In this document: positions 41,138 to 49,760 of the stretch, piece by piece
Numbering within the stretch: the stretch's first letter is position 1
Layout of the letters: each line of letters begins with the position of its first letter
Origin: Amycolatopsis acidicola
Lineage (GTDB): Bacteria; Actinomycetota; Actinomycetes; Mycobacteriales; Pseudonocardiaceae
DNA: 64,000 bases
Reading direction: 5' to 3'
NCBI RefSeq assembly: GCF_007713735.2
Contig: NZ_VMNW02000018.1
Coordinates: 62,001 to 126,000 of the forward strand
Program-made: the position numbers and the translations under genes
The notes under the pieces: generated by a model
Databases searched by the model: none
What the model saw: only the letters and a program-made list of their open reading frames with translations
What the model was told of the DNA's origin: nothing

Positions 41138-42010
41138 CTACGGACAGTACTCAATAACGCTGCTGTCCGGCCAGCCGCGATAGGCAACGCGATTGCGTCC
41201 GGCACGTTTCGCGGCGTATAGGAGGTGGTCCGCTTCCAGGACCTGCCGCCTATCCCCGAAAGCGCTTTCCGCCTCGTACGCGAGCCCGGCGCTGATGGTT
41301 ACCGAAAGCCCCGGCCACAGTGTTGACCAGGGGTGTTCCGCGATTCGGGCGCGGGCCCGCTCGGCCACTCGGACCGCGTCCGCCTGCTGAACCGCCGGTA
41401 ACACCAGCATGAACTCCTCGCCACCGTAGCGTGCGCAGAATCCGAGCTGCGGGAGGCCTTCCCGGAGCAGCATCGCGACCCGCCGGAGCACCTGATCGCC
41501 GGCCAGGTGACCGAACGTGTCGTTGACGTTCTTGAAGAGGTCGATATCCACGAGCGCGACGGCGAGAGACCCCCGTTCCGCGCCGCACAGGTCGTCGAGC
41601 CGCCTGTCCAGGTATCGGCGGTTGTACACGGTGGTGACAGCGTCGAGCAGGCTCTCCTCCAGCGCCTTCGCGCGCTCACGGCGCAGCCTGTCGACCTCAC
41701 GGCGGAACTGGTCCGGGACGGGCGGCGGCTGCGCCCGCTGCAACTCGATCGCCGCGCGCAGGTGTTCGTACGCTCCACGCCAGTCGCCACGCGAAGCGAG
41801 CACGTCGGCCATGGACTCGTGCACGGCGGCGTCTTCGGGCACGACCTGCTTCGCCGACACGGTCTCCACCTCCGTCACCCAGTTCTTGTCGTCTACTAAG
41901 ACGTGTGGCTTGAGCGATGAGTACGACCAAATACGAATATCGCTCAACCGGACGACGACAGATAGCTCTGCGTGGTCGAAAACGTGTGCCGCGGGCCAGG
42001 TTTCTGTCAC
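41138..42010 (-). CDS. GGDEF diguanylate cyclase
   Basis: The 290-residue protein makes c-di-GMP from two GTP. The C-terminal GGDEF domain (about 120-285) has DAVTTVYNRRYLDRRLDDL, VDIDLFKNVNDTFGHLAGDQVL and the active site RYGGEEFMLVLP. The usual inhibitory RxxD, nine residues before GGEEF, is absent (PQLG there). The N-terminal half has a TPR-like helix pair (ASRGDWRGAYEHLRAAIEL) and a coiled coil (FRREVDRLRRERAKALEES) and no membrane helix. The 5' end is AT-richer and the start (GTG 42010) is weakly supported; ATG further in is possible. Confidence 0.85.
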   Translation of the reverse strand: MTETWPAAHVFDHAELSVVVRLSDIRIWSYSSLKPHVLVDDKNWVTEVETVSAKQVVPEDAAVHESMADVLASRGDWRGAYEHLRAAIELQRAQPPPVPDQFRREVDRLRRERAKALEESLLDAVTTVYNRRYLDRRLDDLCGAERGSLAVALVDIDLFKNVNDTFGHLAGDQVLRRVAMLLREGLPQLGFCARYGGEEFMLVLPAVQQADAVRVAERARARIAEHPWSTLWPGLSVTISAGLAYEAESAFGDRRQVLEADHLLYAAKRAGRNRVAYRGWPDSSVIEYCP

Positions 42011-42141
42011 TCACTGACCCGAACGTCTGACCGCCGCGACTGACCGCGGCCGAGTTCTGCAGGTGAAACCGTTGTCCTAAAAGGAAGTTGCCGGGCGAGT
42101 GCGACTACAGCCGGGCACCGCCAAAAGTAATTGAACAGAAA

Positions 42142-42489
42142 TCAAGAAAGGCCGGAATCGAATGCCGCGCGTAACTTGACCGGAGCTTTACGGCGCCAGG
42201 ATTCGGTGACCAGTTCGGCCAACCGGGTGCGGTCGATGTGCGCCAGGTCAACCAGAATGGCGCCATATCCGTCGTAATGCGGGGTGGTGAAGAACGCCGG
42301 GTCGCCCGATGCGAGCAACGCCGCCTTTTCGCTCTGGTCGCACATCAGCACCAGCCCGCCTTCGGCTTCGGTGCGCAGCCGGGCGAAACCCTTGCCTGCC
42401 ACCTTCAGCCCCGGAGTGCGATACCAGGTCGATTCCTCGACTTCGGGCAGTTCGGTGCCGATGGCCACCACGTCTTCCCAGGTCTGCAT
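42142..42489 (-). CDS. MmcQ/YjbR family DNA-binding-like protein
   Basis: The 115-residue protein matches the MmcQ/YjbR fold: GTELPEVEESTWYRTPGLKVAGKGFARL, ALLASGDPAFFTTPHYDGYGAILV and LAELVTESWRRKAPVKL. The fold resembles CyaY and some DNA-binding proteins, but the role is unknown. I take ATG 42489, 7 nt after GACAAT; ATG 42498 is also possible. The gene follows the 5'-nucleotidase end without being in its operon (50 nt apart, same strand, downstream of it). Confidence 0.8.
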   Translation of the reverse strand: MQTWEDVVAIGTELPEVEESTWYRTPGLKVAGKGFARLRTEAEGGLVLMCDQSEKAALLASGDPAFFTTPHYDGYGAILVDLAHIDRTRLAELVTESWRRKAPVKLRAAFDSGLS

Positions 42490-42539
42490 GCGGCCCATTG
42501 TCGGCGGGCCGCATGCAGAACCGCTTGGTGAAATGGGAA

Positions 42540-44228
42540 CTACGCGACCACGGTGATGCGGTCCGCCGGCGGCGGCGCGATACCGGGGTGCGCGCCGAGA
42601 TAAGCGACCAGCGCGTCGAGGTCCACCGGCCCGCCGGAAAGATCGGTGCCCTTGGTGAACTCGGTGAACCCGTCCCCGCCCGCGGCGAGGAAGTTGTTCA
42701 CCGAAACCCGGTAGCTCGCGTTCGGGTCGACGGCGGTGCCGTTGACGGTGATGCCCGAGACCTTCGAACCGGCAGGCGCGGACGCCGAATAGGTGTAGTG
42801 CAGCGTCGAGGAGATCTGCAGGATCTTCGTCCCGCTCGCGCTCCACTGCTGTTCCAGCACGTTCTTCAGGTTCGCCCCGGTGAGCGTGATGGTCTGCATG
42901 ATGTTCGAGAACGGCTGGACGGTGAACGCCTCGCCGTAGGTCACCACACCGTCGCCCTCACCGGCGGGCGAAGACGCGTACGTGAGGTCCGCGCGGATAC
43001 CGCCGGGGTTGGTGATCGCGATCTGCGCGTTGTTCGACGTCGTGGACTCCAGCTGCGCGTCGGCGATCACGTCGCCCAGCGCGGACTCGCCGGAGACCGC
43101 CCCGGCCGCCTTGAGGTCCGCGGTGATGGTGCCGACCTGTTTGCCGGCGATCGGCGCCGATTCCGTGACGGCCTTGTCGACCAGCTTCGCCACCGCCGGA
43201 TCGGGCGTGACGTCCCGGGTCACCACTACGTTGTGCGCGGTCGAGGCCGACCGCACCACGTCGCGCGTCCTGGTGTCGATCTTCAGGTCGGCGACCGAGA
43301 GCAGCCTGCCGAAGGACGCGCCCTGGATCAGCGTGCGCGGGTTGCCCGCGGGGTCGGCGACCGTGCAGTTGTACTGCTGGTGGCTGTGCCCGCTGAAGAT
43401 CAGGTCCACGCTGGCGGAGACCTTCTTCGCGATCTCGGTCGCCGGGCCGGGCGTGACCTTGCAGTCGTCGGGCCCGCCGCCTTCGGTGCTGTCACCCTGG
43501 TGCAGCAAGACGACCTGCGATTTGATGCCGAGCTTGTCCAGCCAGCCGGAGGTGCGGTTGATCGCCTCGACCTCGTCGCCGAACTTCAGCCCCTCGATCG
43601 CGCTCGGGGTGACGACAGTGGGCAGGTCCTTGAGCGTCGCGCCGATGATCCCGATCGGCACCCCGCCGGAGATCTTGACCGTGAACGGCAGCAGCGCGGG
43701 CAGTCCGTTGTCGAAGGAGACGTTGCTGCCGAGGATCGGGAAGTTCGCGCCGCGGTAGGAATCTTCGAACTGGCAGCCGTCGGTCGGGTGGCAGCCGCCG
43801 AACTGCATGCGCCGCAGTTCCTGGTAGCCCTCGTCGAGCTCGTGGTTGCCGACGACGGACGCCTGCACGCCGATCTCGTTGAGGACGTCCATGGTCGGCT
43901 CGTCGTGGAACAACGCGGAGCTGAGCGGCGAAGCGCCCACGTTGTCCCCGGCGGAAAGGACGATCGAGTTGCGCACCTGCGACTCGAGCTGCTTCACATG
44001 CGTCGCGAGGTACGCGGCCCCGCCGGCGTTCACCGTGCTGCCGTCGGGAAGCGTGACGCGACCGGACGAGCCGGCCGGCGGTTCGAGGTTGCCGTGCAGG
44101 TCGTTGAAGGCGATCAGGCGGACGTCGGTGGTCGGGTCACTGCGCTGCGCGGACGCCGGGGCCGTCCCGGCCGCGACAGCCGCGAGTACCGCGGCGGTGA
44201 CCGCGAGCGCGCGTCTTGAGAACGTCAT
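42540..44228 (-). CDS. secreted 5'-nucleotidase / UshA-like metallophosphatase
   Basis: The 562-residue precursor has a signal peptide (RRALAVTAAVLAAVAAGTAPASA) and two UshA domains. The metallophosphatase domain shows LIAFNDLHGNLEP, VLSAGDNVGASPL, VVGNHELDEGYQEL and FSGHSHQQYNC; the C-terminal 5'-nucleotidase domain has NPGGIRADLTYA and AAGGDGFTEFTKG. It releases phosphate and nucleosides from nucleotides outside the cell. GGAGG is 4 nt before ATG 44228. A PHO-box-like repeat lies 70-90 bp upstream, fitting a phosphate-scavenging role. Confidence 0.94.
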   Translation of the reverse strand: MTFSRRALAVTAAVLAAVAAGTAPASAQRSDPTTDVRLIAFNDLHGNLEPPAGSSGRVTLPDGSTVNAGGAAYLATHVKQLESQVRNSIVLSAGDNVGASPLSSALFHDEPTMDVLNEIGVQASVVGNHELDEGYQELRRMQFGGCHPTDGCQFEDSYRGANFPILGSNVSFDNGLPALLPFTVKISGGVPIGIIGATLKDLPTVVTPSAIEGLKFGDEVEAINRTSGWLDKLGIKSQVVLLHQGDSTEGGGPDDCKVTPGPATEIAKKVSASVDLIFSGHSHQQYNCTVADPAGNPRTLIQGASFGRLLSVADLKIDTRTRDVVRSASTAHNVVVTRDVTPDPAVAKLVDKAVTESAPIAGKQVGTITADLKAAGAVSGESALGDVIADAQLESTTSNNAQIAITNPGGIRADLTYASSPAGEGDGVVTYGEAFTVQPFSNIMQTITLTGANLKNVLEQQWSASGTKILQISSTLHYTYSASAPAGSKVSGITVNGTAVDPNASYRVSVNNFLAAGGDGFTEFTKGTDLSGGPVDLDALVAYLGAHPGIAPPPADRITVVA

Positions 44229-44294
44229 TTTTCCTCCGATAGGGCGCATTCCGCCCTCGGATCTTGCCGTCGGCGCGAGGGGGCCACCAGCGCC

Positions 44295-44316
44295 GAAAGG
44301 TGGAAGCTGGGTGAAC
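44295..44316 (-). promoter_or_regulatory. PHO-box-like repeat before the 5'-nucleotidase
   Basis: On the minus strand GTTCACCCAGC (44316-44306) fully matches GTTCAYYYRG[GC]; the adjacent 11-mer TTCCACCTTTC matches in part. A -10-like CAAGAT (44266-44261) lies 28 bp further on. Confidence 0.55.
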
Positions 44317-44398
44317 CTCGGATGATCGGCCACACGGCCGATGCGCTCCGGCTCTTCGACCGATCCGCGCACGCGGGCCCCGGCCGTAGCTTCGGGGT

Positions 44399-45043
44399 AT
44401 GACGACAGCGCAGGTCACGGCACTGCGGACCGGACTACTCGCCTTCATCGCGATCTGGGGCACCCTGCTCTTCCCCCAGCTCATCGTGCAGTGGGCACGG
44501 TTCGGCAGGCTCGTGCCGCGACGCATCGTCTCGACAGCGGCGGTGCTCGGCTACGCGTGCCTGGCGCTGTCGATGGTGTTCCTGCCGGTGCCCGGCCCCG
44601 GCACGAGGCAGCTGGCCCAGACCATCCAGCTGGTGCCGTTCCAGTGGATCACCGACGTGCGCACCGACATGACCGGCTCCGGCCTGCTCAGCGCGCTGAC
44701 GACGACGGCGTTCGAGCAGATGGCCTTGAACGTGCTGCTGTTCGTGCCGCTGGGCCTCTTCGCGCGGCTGTTGTGGCGCCGCGGCCTCATCGGCACGACG
44801 CTGCTCGGGTTCGTCTGCGCGCTGGCCATCGAGCTGACGCAGCTGACCGCGAACTGGGGCACCGCGCCGTTCCAGTACCGGATCTTCGACGTGGACGACC
44901 TGATCACCAACACGACGGGCGCGGCGCTCGGCTGGATCGCCGGCGCCCTGTTCCTGGCGCTGCGGGCTTCGAAGGCGCCCGCTTCAGCTGTCGGCGCGAA
45001 GGCGAGCCGCGGCGAGCGGATCGACCTCACCGAGACGCGATAG
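44399..45043 (+). CDS. VanZ-family membrane protein
   Basis: The 214-residue protein has about five membrane helices and the VanZ core: QLVPFQWITDVRTDMTGSG, NVLLFVPLGLFARLLWRRG, ALAIELTQLTANWG and FDVDDLITNTTGAALGW. It is the second VanZ protein of the window (compare 18232). Function is uncertain; family name comes from teicoplanin tolerance. ATG 44399 lies 6 nt after TAGCTT (44387-44392), a leaderless start. A small minus-strand gene overlaps its last 60 nt. Confidence 0.87.
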   Translation: MTTAQVTALRTGLLAFIAIWGTLLFPQLIVQWARFGRLVPRRIVSTAAVLGYACLALSMVFLPVPGPGTRQLAQTIQLVPFQWITDVRTDMTGSGLLSALTTTAFEQMALNVLLFVPLGLFARLLWRRGLIGTTLLGFVCALAIELTQLTANWGTAPFQYRIFDVDDLITNTTGAALGWIAGALFLALRASKAPASAVGAKASRGERIDLTETR

Positions 45044-45160
45044 GCGAGCGGCTCTCTGCACGGCCTGTCGCCGGGCTGTTCGCCGGTCCTCCCAGATGAC
45101 CGTGGCCGTGGCCGCGATCAGGATCAGCAGTACCAGGCCGAGGACGATCGCGAATTCCAC
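44984..45160 (-). CDS. 58-residue single-helix membrane protein
   Basis: GTG 45160 (GGGAGG 5 nt upstream) opens a frame with one strong hydrophobic helix (FAIVLGLVLLILIAATATVIW) and a basic tail (RRTARRQAVQRAARLSRLG). The ribosome-binding site and the start-of-helix position support translation. The last 60 nt are antisense to the end of the VanZ gene. No family is recognised. Confidence 0.55.
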   Translation of the reverse strand: MEFAIVLGLVLLILIAATATVIWEDRRTARRQAVQRAARLSRLGEVDPLAAARLRADS

Positions 45161-45275
45161 GCGCGCCTCCCTTGGCGTCGTCCTTGTGTGGCAGATCACA
45201 CACAGTACGCCCCTGGTGTGCGTTTTGCCACCTTCGGCCGGACCGCGGCACAGCGCGGCTACGATCGCGCTGCTC

Positions 45276-45830
45276 ATGACCTCTTTCCGGCCCACGAAGG
45301 ACCAGCTCGCCGCCGCGGCGGGCCGGCACATCCCGGACGTGCTGGCGCCCGGGCTGCGGGTGCTGTTCTGCGGCATCAACCCCGGGCTCTATTCCGCTGC
45401 GACCGGCCACCACTTCGCCCGTCCCGGCAACAGGTTCTGGCCCGCGCTGTACGCCGGCGGCTTCACCCCGCGCCTGCTGCACCCGAGTGAACAAGAGCAG
45501 TTGCTCGAGTACGGGCTCGGCATCACGAACATCGCCCCGCGGGCGACCGCCCGAGCGGATGAACTCACCGCGGCGGAACTCCGCGAGGGCGGCGAACAGC
45601 TGACCGCGAAGGTCCGGAAACACCGCCCGCGCTGCCTGGCGATCGTCGGCATCACCGCTTACCGGATCGCGTTCTCCTCACCGAAAGCCACCATCGGTCG
45701 GCAGATCGTTTCGATTGGCGAAACAGCGGTATGGGTGTTACCCAATCCCAGTGGGCTCAACGCCCATTGGACACCCACGACCCTCGCCGCGGAGTTCGCC
45801 GAACTGCGTGAGCGGTTCTACTCAGAGTAG
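45276..45830 (+). CDS. mug: G/U mismatch-specific DNA glycosylase Mug
   Basis: Mug removes uracil and ethenocytosine opposite guanine. The 184-residue protein has the family active site FCGINPGLYSAATGHHFARPGNRFW (Asn as catalytic residue) and the wedge motif NPSGLNAHWT. The N-terminal RPTKDQLAAAAGRHIPDVL is as in actinobacterial Mug. TACGAT lies 10 nt before ATG 45276, so the leader is at most a few bases. It is monocistronic by spacing. Confidence 0.93.
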   Translation: MTSFRPTKDQLAAAAGRHIPDVLAPGLRVLFCGINPGLYSAATGHHFARPGNRFWPALYAGGFTPRLLHPSEQEQLLEYGLGITNIAPRATARADELTAAELREGGEQLTAKVRKHRPRCLAIVGITAYRIAFSSPKATIGRQIVSIGETAVWVLPNPSGLNAHWTPTTLAAEFAELRERFYSE

Positions 45831-46028
45831 TCCTCAACTCGGCTGGGTGAACCCGCGTCACACCCGCCGTTCGGCCGACTCCCACAATGGACGAGTAGTC
45901 ATGCCTGGCCGGTCCCAGCAGGGGGGATCGGGTTGCGTATCGGCTGTGCCGGGTCGGGCCGTCGAGGGGGCGGTCCGGCCGGGCGCGGTGCGCAGCCAGG
46001 CATTGACCATGCGGATACGGAGTTCGTG
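45831..46028. other. 198-nt region upstream of LuxR-type gene
   Basis: No confident gene. An open frame from ATG 45901 encodes 42 residues and its TGA overlaps the regulator's ATG (TGATG), but start signals are weak and codon use is poor. GGGTGAACCC (45845-45854) is a short palindrome. Confidence 0.35.
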
Positions 46029-46823
46029 ATGACGCGCAGTAACGAGCCCATTCGGGCACCACAGGGCTCGCCCCCGATCCGCAGCCTGGGAGTCGCAGTC
46101 GTCGATCCACTGCCGTTCTATCGCGAGGGATTGTCGTCGATGGTCACCCGGACCACCGGGCTGCACTGGGCAGGGCACGCCGGAAATCCGCACGCGGCGC
46201 TGCAGCTGGCCGAGCAGGTGCACCCCGACGTGATACTGGTGGACTCGGGCATCGACCCCCACGGTCATCTGGCGAAACTGCTGGTCACCGGCGATCCGGC
46301 GGCACTGGTGATCATGCTGGTGCGCGATTCGCACCGCACCCCGGCGTTCTTGCAGGGCATCCTCCTGGCCGGGGCGCACGGCGCGCTCCCGCGCTCGGCC
46401 GAGCCGCGCCGGCTGATCGAGGCGATCCGCCGCACCCAGCTCGACCGCCGCTACCTCGATCCGGTGCTGGCGCCGCTGGCCGGGCCGCAGCGCCAGGGCC
46501 TGCGGCCGGGCGACTCGATGGTCGCCGCGCGCCGCCCGCGGATGCCGCTGTCCCGCCGCGAATACCAGGTGCTGCAGCTGGTCGCGGAAGGGTTGGAGAA
46601 CGCGGCGATCGCGAAACTGCTCTACCTCTCCGTGGAGACCGTGCGCACGCACGTGAAGAGCATCCTGCGCAAGCTTTCCGCCCGGGACCGCACACACGCG
46701 GTCACCATCGCGTTCCGCAACGGGATCCTGATCGCACAGCCTGACGACACCCCCGAGAACAACACCCCGACCTCCGGTGCGGCGCCTACTTCGAGTGGCA
46801 TGGCGGAGTACCGCGCCCGCTGA
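46029..46823 (+). CDS. NarL/LuxR-family response regulator with degenerate receiver
   Basis: The 264-residue protein has a receiver (about 18-130; VAVVDPLPFYREGLSSMV, VILVDSGIDPHG) and a LuxR helix-turn-helix (about 180-240; SRREYQVLQLVAEGLENAAIAKLL, VETVRTHVKSILRKLSARDR). The conserved Lys of the receiver is replaced (GALPRSA), so it may not be a normal phosphorylation switch. No kinase gene is beside it. ATG 46029 has CGGAG 6 nt upstream. It precedes the FadE5-like gene, 134 nt apart, but a strong promoter region separates them. Confidence 0.85.
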   Translation: MTRSNEPIRAPQGSPPIRSLGVAVVDPLPFYREGLSSMVTRTTGLHWAGHAGNPHAALQLAEQVHPDVILVDSGIDPHGHLAKLLVTGDPAALVIMLVRDSHRTPAFLQGILLAGAHGALPRSAEPRRLIEAIRRTQLDRRYLDPVLAPLAGPQRQGLRPGDSMVAARRPRMPLSRREYQVLQLVAEGLENAAIAKLLYLSVETVRTHVKSILRKLSARDRTHAVTIAFRNGILIAQPDDTPENNTPTSGAAPTSSGMAEYRAR

Positions 46824-46869
46824 ACAGGGCGATCTTTGAGTCACATCCGGATGGTTTCGCTTGCCGTGG

Positions 46870-46907
46870 TTACCGGCAGGTAATATCCTGATGTTACCGG
46901 CCAGTAG
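46870..46907 (+). promoter_or_regulatory. paired operators around the fadE5 promoter
   Basis: TTACC-GGCA-GGTAA (46870-46883) is a perfect inverted repeat and TTACCGGCCAGTAG (46894-46907) is an imperfect copy, 24 bp apart. The -10 box TATCCT (46884-46889) lies between them, so a bound dimer pair would block transcription. Typical of TetR-type control of lipid genes. Confidence 0.6.
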
Positions 46908-46957
46908 GGGACCAGCATGCGCCCAGCCGGAAGACTCGATACCCAACGGAGCGACGA

Positions 46958-48787
46958 ATGGGCCACTACAAGAGCAATGTCCGAGACCTGGAGTTCAACC
47001 TCTTCGAGGTGCTCGGCGTCCAGAACCGCCTCGGCAAGGGCGTACTCGCGGACTCCGACGAGGAGACCGCGCGCGGCGCGCTGTCCGAACTGAACAACCT
47101 GGCCGTCGGCCCGCTCGCGGAGTCCTTCGCCGACGCGGACCGCAACCCGCCGGTCTACGACCCGAAGACGTTCTCGGCGAAGCTGCCCGAGTCGTTCAAG
47201 AAGAGCTACCAGCAGCTCTGGGACGGCGAGTGGTGGCGGCTCGGGCTGACCAACGACCTCGGCGGCCTCGGCCTGCCGCCCACCGTGCAGTGGGCCGCTT
47301 CCGAGCTGATCCTCGGTGCGAACCCCGCGCTGTTCATGTACCTCGCGGGCCCGAACTTCGCGATGATCCTCGACCGCAACGGCAACGAGGAGCAGAAGCG
47401 CTGGGCGCGGATCATGATCGACCGCGCCTGGGGCGCCACGATGGTGCTCACCGAGCCGGACGCCGGTTCGGACGTCGGCGCCGGTCGCACCAAGGCCGTG
47501 CAGCAGGCGGACGGCACCTGGCACATCGACGGGGTGAAGCGGTTCATCACCTCCGGCGACCAGGACATGACCGAGAACATCATGCACCTCGTGCTGGCCC
47601 GCCCCGAGGGCGCGAAGCCGGGCACGAAGGGCCTTTCGCTGTTCCTGGTCCCCAAGTTCCACTTCGACACGAACACCGGTGAGCTCGGCGAGCGCAACGG
47701 CGCCTTCGTCACCAACGTCGAGCACAAGATGGGCCTCAAGGTCTCCACCACCACCGAGCTGACCTTCGGCCAGCACGGCATCCCGGCGGTGGGCTGGCTG
47801 CTCGGCGACGTGCACGACGGCATCGCGCAGATGTTCCAGGTCATCGAATACGCCCGGATGATGGTGGGCACCAAGGCCATCGCGACGCTGTCGACCGGTT
47901 ACCTGAACGCGCTGGAGTACGCCAAGGAGCGCGTGCAGGGCGCGGACCTGACGCAGATGCTCGACAAGACGGCCCCGCGGGTCACCATCACGCACCACCC
48001 CGACGTGCGCCGTTCGCTGATGCTGCAGAAGGCGTACGCCGAGGGCCTGCGCGCGGTGTACCTGTACACGGCGTCGTACCAGGACCAGATCTGGACGCAG
48101 GACGGCGACGAGGCGGCGCTGAAGCTGGCCGAGCGGGTCAACGACCTGCTGCTGCCGATCGTCAAGGGCGTCGGCTCCGAGCGCGCCACCGAGCAGCTCG
48201 TGCAGTCGCTGCAGACCCTCGGCGGCTCCGGCTTCCTGCAGGACTACCCCATCGAGCAGTACATCCGCGACGCGAAGATCGACTCGCTCTACGAGGGCAC
48301 CACGGCCATCCAGTCGCAGGACTTCTTCTTCCGGAAGATCGTCCGCGACAAGGGACAGGCGCTGGCGCACATCGCGGGCGAGATCACCGCGTTCATCGAG
48401 TCCGAGGCTGGCAACGGCAGGCTGAAGAACGAGCGTCAGCTGCTGAAGCAGGCGCTCGAAGACGTGCAGGGCATGCTCGGCTCGATGATCGGCTACCTGA
48501 CCGCCTCGCAGGAGGACGCGACCAACCTGTACAAGGTCGGCCAGCACACCGTCCGGCTGCTGATCTCGGCCGGTGACCTGCTCGTCGGCTGGCAGCTGCT
48601 GCGCCAGGCGGAGATCGCGCTGGGCAAGCTGGACGGCGCCTCGGCCAAGGACCAGGCGTTCTACCAGGGCAAGATCGCGGTCGCGTCGTTCTTCGCCAAG
48701 ACCGTGCTGCCCGAGCTGACCGCGCGCCGCGCGATCGTCGAGGGCGCGGACAACGACCTCATGGAGGTTCCCGAGTCCGCTTTCTGA
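46958..48787 (+). CDS. FadE5-like acyl-CoA dehydrogenase
   Basis: The 609-residue flavoprotein oxidises acyl-CoA to enoyl-CoA. It begins [20 protein letters not shown], as in mycobacterial FadE5, and is longer than common dehydrogenases because of a C-terminal helical domain (about 470-600). FAD and substrate motifs include [46 protein letters not shown] and the C-terminal [23 protein letters not shown] with the catalytic Glu in [16 protein letters not shown] lies 7 nt before ATG. A terminator follows the stop. Confidence 0.94.
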   Translation: MGHYKSNVRDLEFNLFEVLGVQNRLGKGVLADSDEETARGALSELNNLAVGPLAESFADADRNPPVYDPKTFSAKLPESFKKSYQQLWDGEWWRLGLTNDLGGLGLPPTVQWAASELILGANPALFMYLAGPNFAMILDRNGNEEQKRWARIMIDRAWGATMVLTEPDAGSDVGAGRTKAVQQADGTWHIDGVKRFITSGDQDMTENIMHLVLARPEGAKPGTKGLSLFLVPKFHFDTNTGELGERNGAFVTNVEHKMGLKVSTTTELTFGQHGIPAVGWLLGDVHDGIAQMFQVIEYARMMVGTKAIATLSTGYLNALEYAKERVQGADLTQMLDKTAPRVTITHHPDVRRSLMLQKAYAEGLRAVYLYTASYQDQIWTQDGDEAALKLAERVNDLLLPIVKGVGSERATEQLVQSLQTLGGSGFLQDYPIEQYIRDAKIDSLYEGTTAIQSQDFFFRKIVRDKGQALAHIAGEITAFIESEAGNGRLKNERQLLKQALEDVQGMLGSMIGYLTASQEDATNLYKVGQHTVRLLISAGDLLVGWQLLRQAEIALGKLDGASAKDQAFYQGKIAVASFFAKTVLPELTARRAIVEGADNDLMEVPESAF

Positions 48788-48808
48788 TCGGCTTTTTCCT
48801 TGGGTGGT

Positions 48809-48850
48809 CCGTGCGGGGCGTCGTAATCCGGCGCCTCGCACGGCCGTTTT
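48809..48850. terminator. terminator after fadE5
   Basis: CCGTGCG-G-GGCG and CGCC-T-CGCACGG pair over 12 bp (one G-U), followed by CCGTTTT on the plus strand. It lies between the convergent FadE5-like and SRPBCC genes. Confidence 0.75.
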
Positions 48851-49338
48851 CAGGACCAGGCTGGGTAGTGCGGCGCGACTTCGGCGTAGCGCTCCTGCCA
48901 CGCCGGCAGCGGCGCGCCGTCCAGATGTGCGGCCATCCGGTCGAAGAAGGCGTGCGTGCCGGGGATGAAACCCTTGGCGTTGCGCTCGGACAGGCCGCGG
49001 TGCGTGAAGGTCAGCAACGTGCCGTCGCCGTCTTCGGTGAGTTCGTACCGGACCACGCTCGCGCCGATGATCCGCTGGTTCCACTCGTGCTCGAAGACGT
49101 GCGGCGGCTCCCAGACCAGGATCTTCCCGGTCATCCGCTTCGCGTCGGGCGCGGCGGGCGGGTCGCTCGGGTCCATCTCGATCACGCCGTCGTCGATGGT
49201 GGTCTCGCCGAACCAGTGCACGCGCTCGGCGGGGTCGGTGATCGCCGCCCAGACCACGTCGACGGGATGGACGAGCCGTCGCCGGAAGGTGATCGTCGCG
49301 TACTCGCCGTCGAAGCTCAGGCTGCCGAGTTCGGTCAT
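48850..49338 (-). CDS. SRPBCC (AHSA1-like) protein
   Basis: The 162-residue protein has the START-like fold of AHSA1 domains: ATITFRRRLVHPVDVVWAAITDPAERVHWFG, VWEPPHVFEHEWN and GTLLTFTHRGLSE. It may bind a hydrophobic ligand. Its start overlaps the stop of the ArsR-type gene (ATGA), a common gene pair in which ArsR controls the SRPBCC gene. Function unknown. Confidence 0.88.
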   Translation of the reverse strand: MTELGSLSFDGEYATITFRRRLVHPVDVVWAAITDPAERVHWFGETTIDDGVIEMDPSDPPAAPDAKRMTGKILVWEPPHVFEHEWNQRIIGASVVRYELTEDGDGTLLTFTHRGLSERNAKGFIPGTHAFFDRMAAHLDGAPLPAWQERYAEVAPHYPAWS

Positions 49339-49649
49339 GCTCGTTTTCCTTTGCGGTCAAGGTGTTCGGTGAGCGCGTCGAGATGGCGCGGCCAGTACCG
49401 GCGGTACCGGGAGATCCACCCGTCGATCTCGCGCAGGCCGCCCGCGCGCAGCGCGTAGATCCGCCGCTGCCCGTCCGGCCGTACCTCGACCAGGCCGACC
49501 TCGCGCAGGATGCGCAGATGCCGGGAGACCGCGGGCTGGGTGAGCCCCGGCAGGCTCTCCACCAGCTCGCCGGCGGGTCGTTCGTGATCGGCGAGCAGGT
49601 CGAGCAGGGCACGGCGGTGCGGCTCCGCCACGGCCTCGAACACGTCCAT
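49335..49649 (-). CDS. ArsR-family transcriptional regulator
   Basis: The 104-residue winged helix has FEAVAEPHRRALLDLLADHERPAGELVE and LTQPAVSRHLRILREVGLVEVRPDGQRRIY, the ArsR core, with a DGWISRYRRYW tail. There is no metal-binding CxC pair, so it belongs to the non-metal group paired with SRPBCC proteins. ATG 49649 follows TAATAC by 7 nt. A perfect 14-bp palindrome sits 19 bp upstream and is probably its own operator. Confidence 0.9.
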   Translation of the reverse strand: MDVFEAVAEPHRRALLDLLADHERPAGELVESLPGLTQPAVSRHLRILREVGLVEVRPDGQRRIYALRAGGLREIDGWISRYRRYWPRHLDALTEHLDRKGKRA

Positions 49650-49667
49650 GCGCAAAGTATTACAAGT

Positions 49668-49681
49668 CGCGTATATACGCG
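49668..49681. promoter_or_regulatory. 14-bp palindrome at the ArsR promoter
   Basis: CGCGTATATACGCG is a perfect palindrome just upstream of the -10 region of the ArsR gene, in the -35 area. The sequence is AT-rich in the centre. It suits an ArsR dimer that represses its own operon. Confidence 0.6.
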
Positions 49682-49760
49682 TCAACAAATATGATCGAAA
49701 CCGGGTTTGGCCAGGGCGTACCGCGGTATCCCGTATTCGCCAGCGACATAAGGAGTTTCG

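Noticed and set aside
40942-41205. 87-codon minus-strand frame between the LCP and GGDEF genes
   Set aside because: No start signal, partly overlaps the GGDEF gene and covers the LCP promoter.
45901-46029. 42-codon uORF ending TGATG at the LuxR-type start
   Set aside because: Translational coupling is attractive, but there is no Shine-Dalgarno or well-spaced -10, and third-position GC is weaker than in neighbours.
46841-49612. A 923-codon frame antisense to the FadE5-like gene
   Set aside because: Same artefact; no domain and no start signal, while the sense gene is unmistakable.
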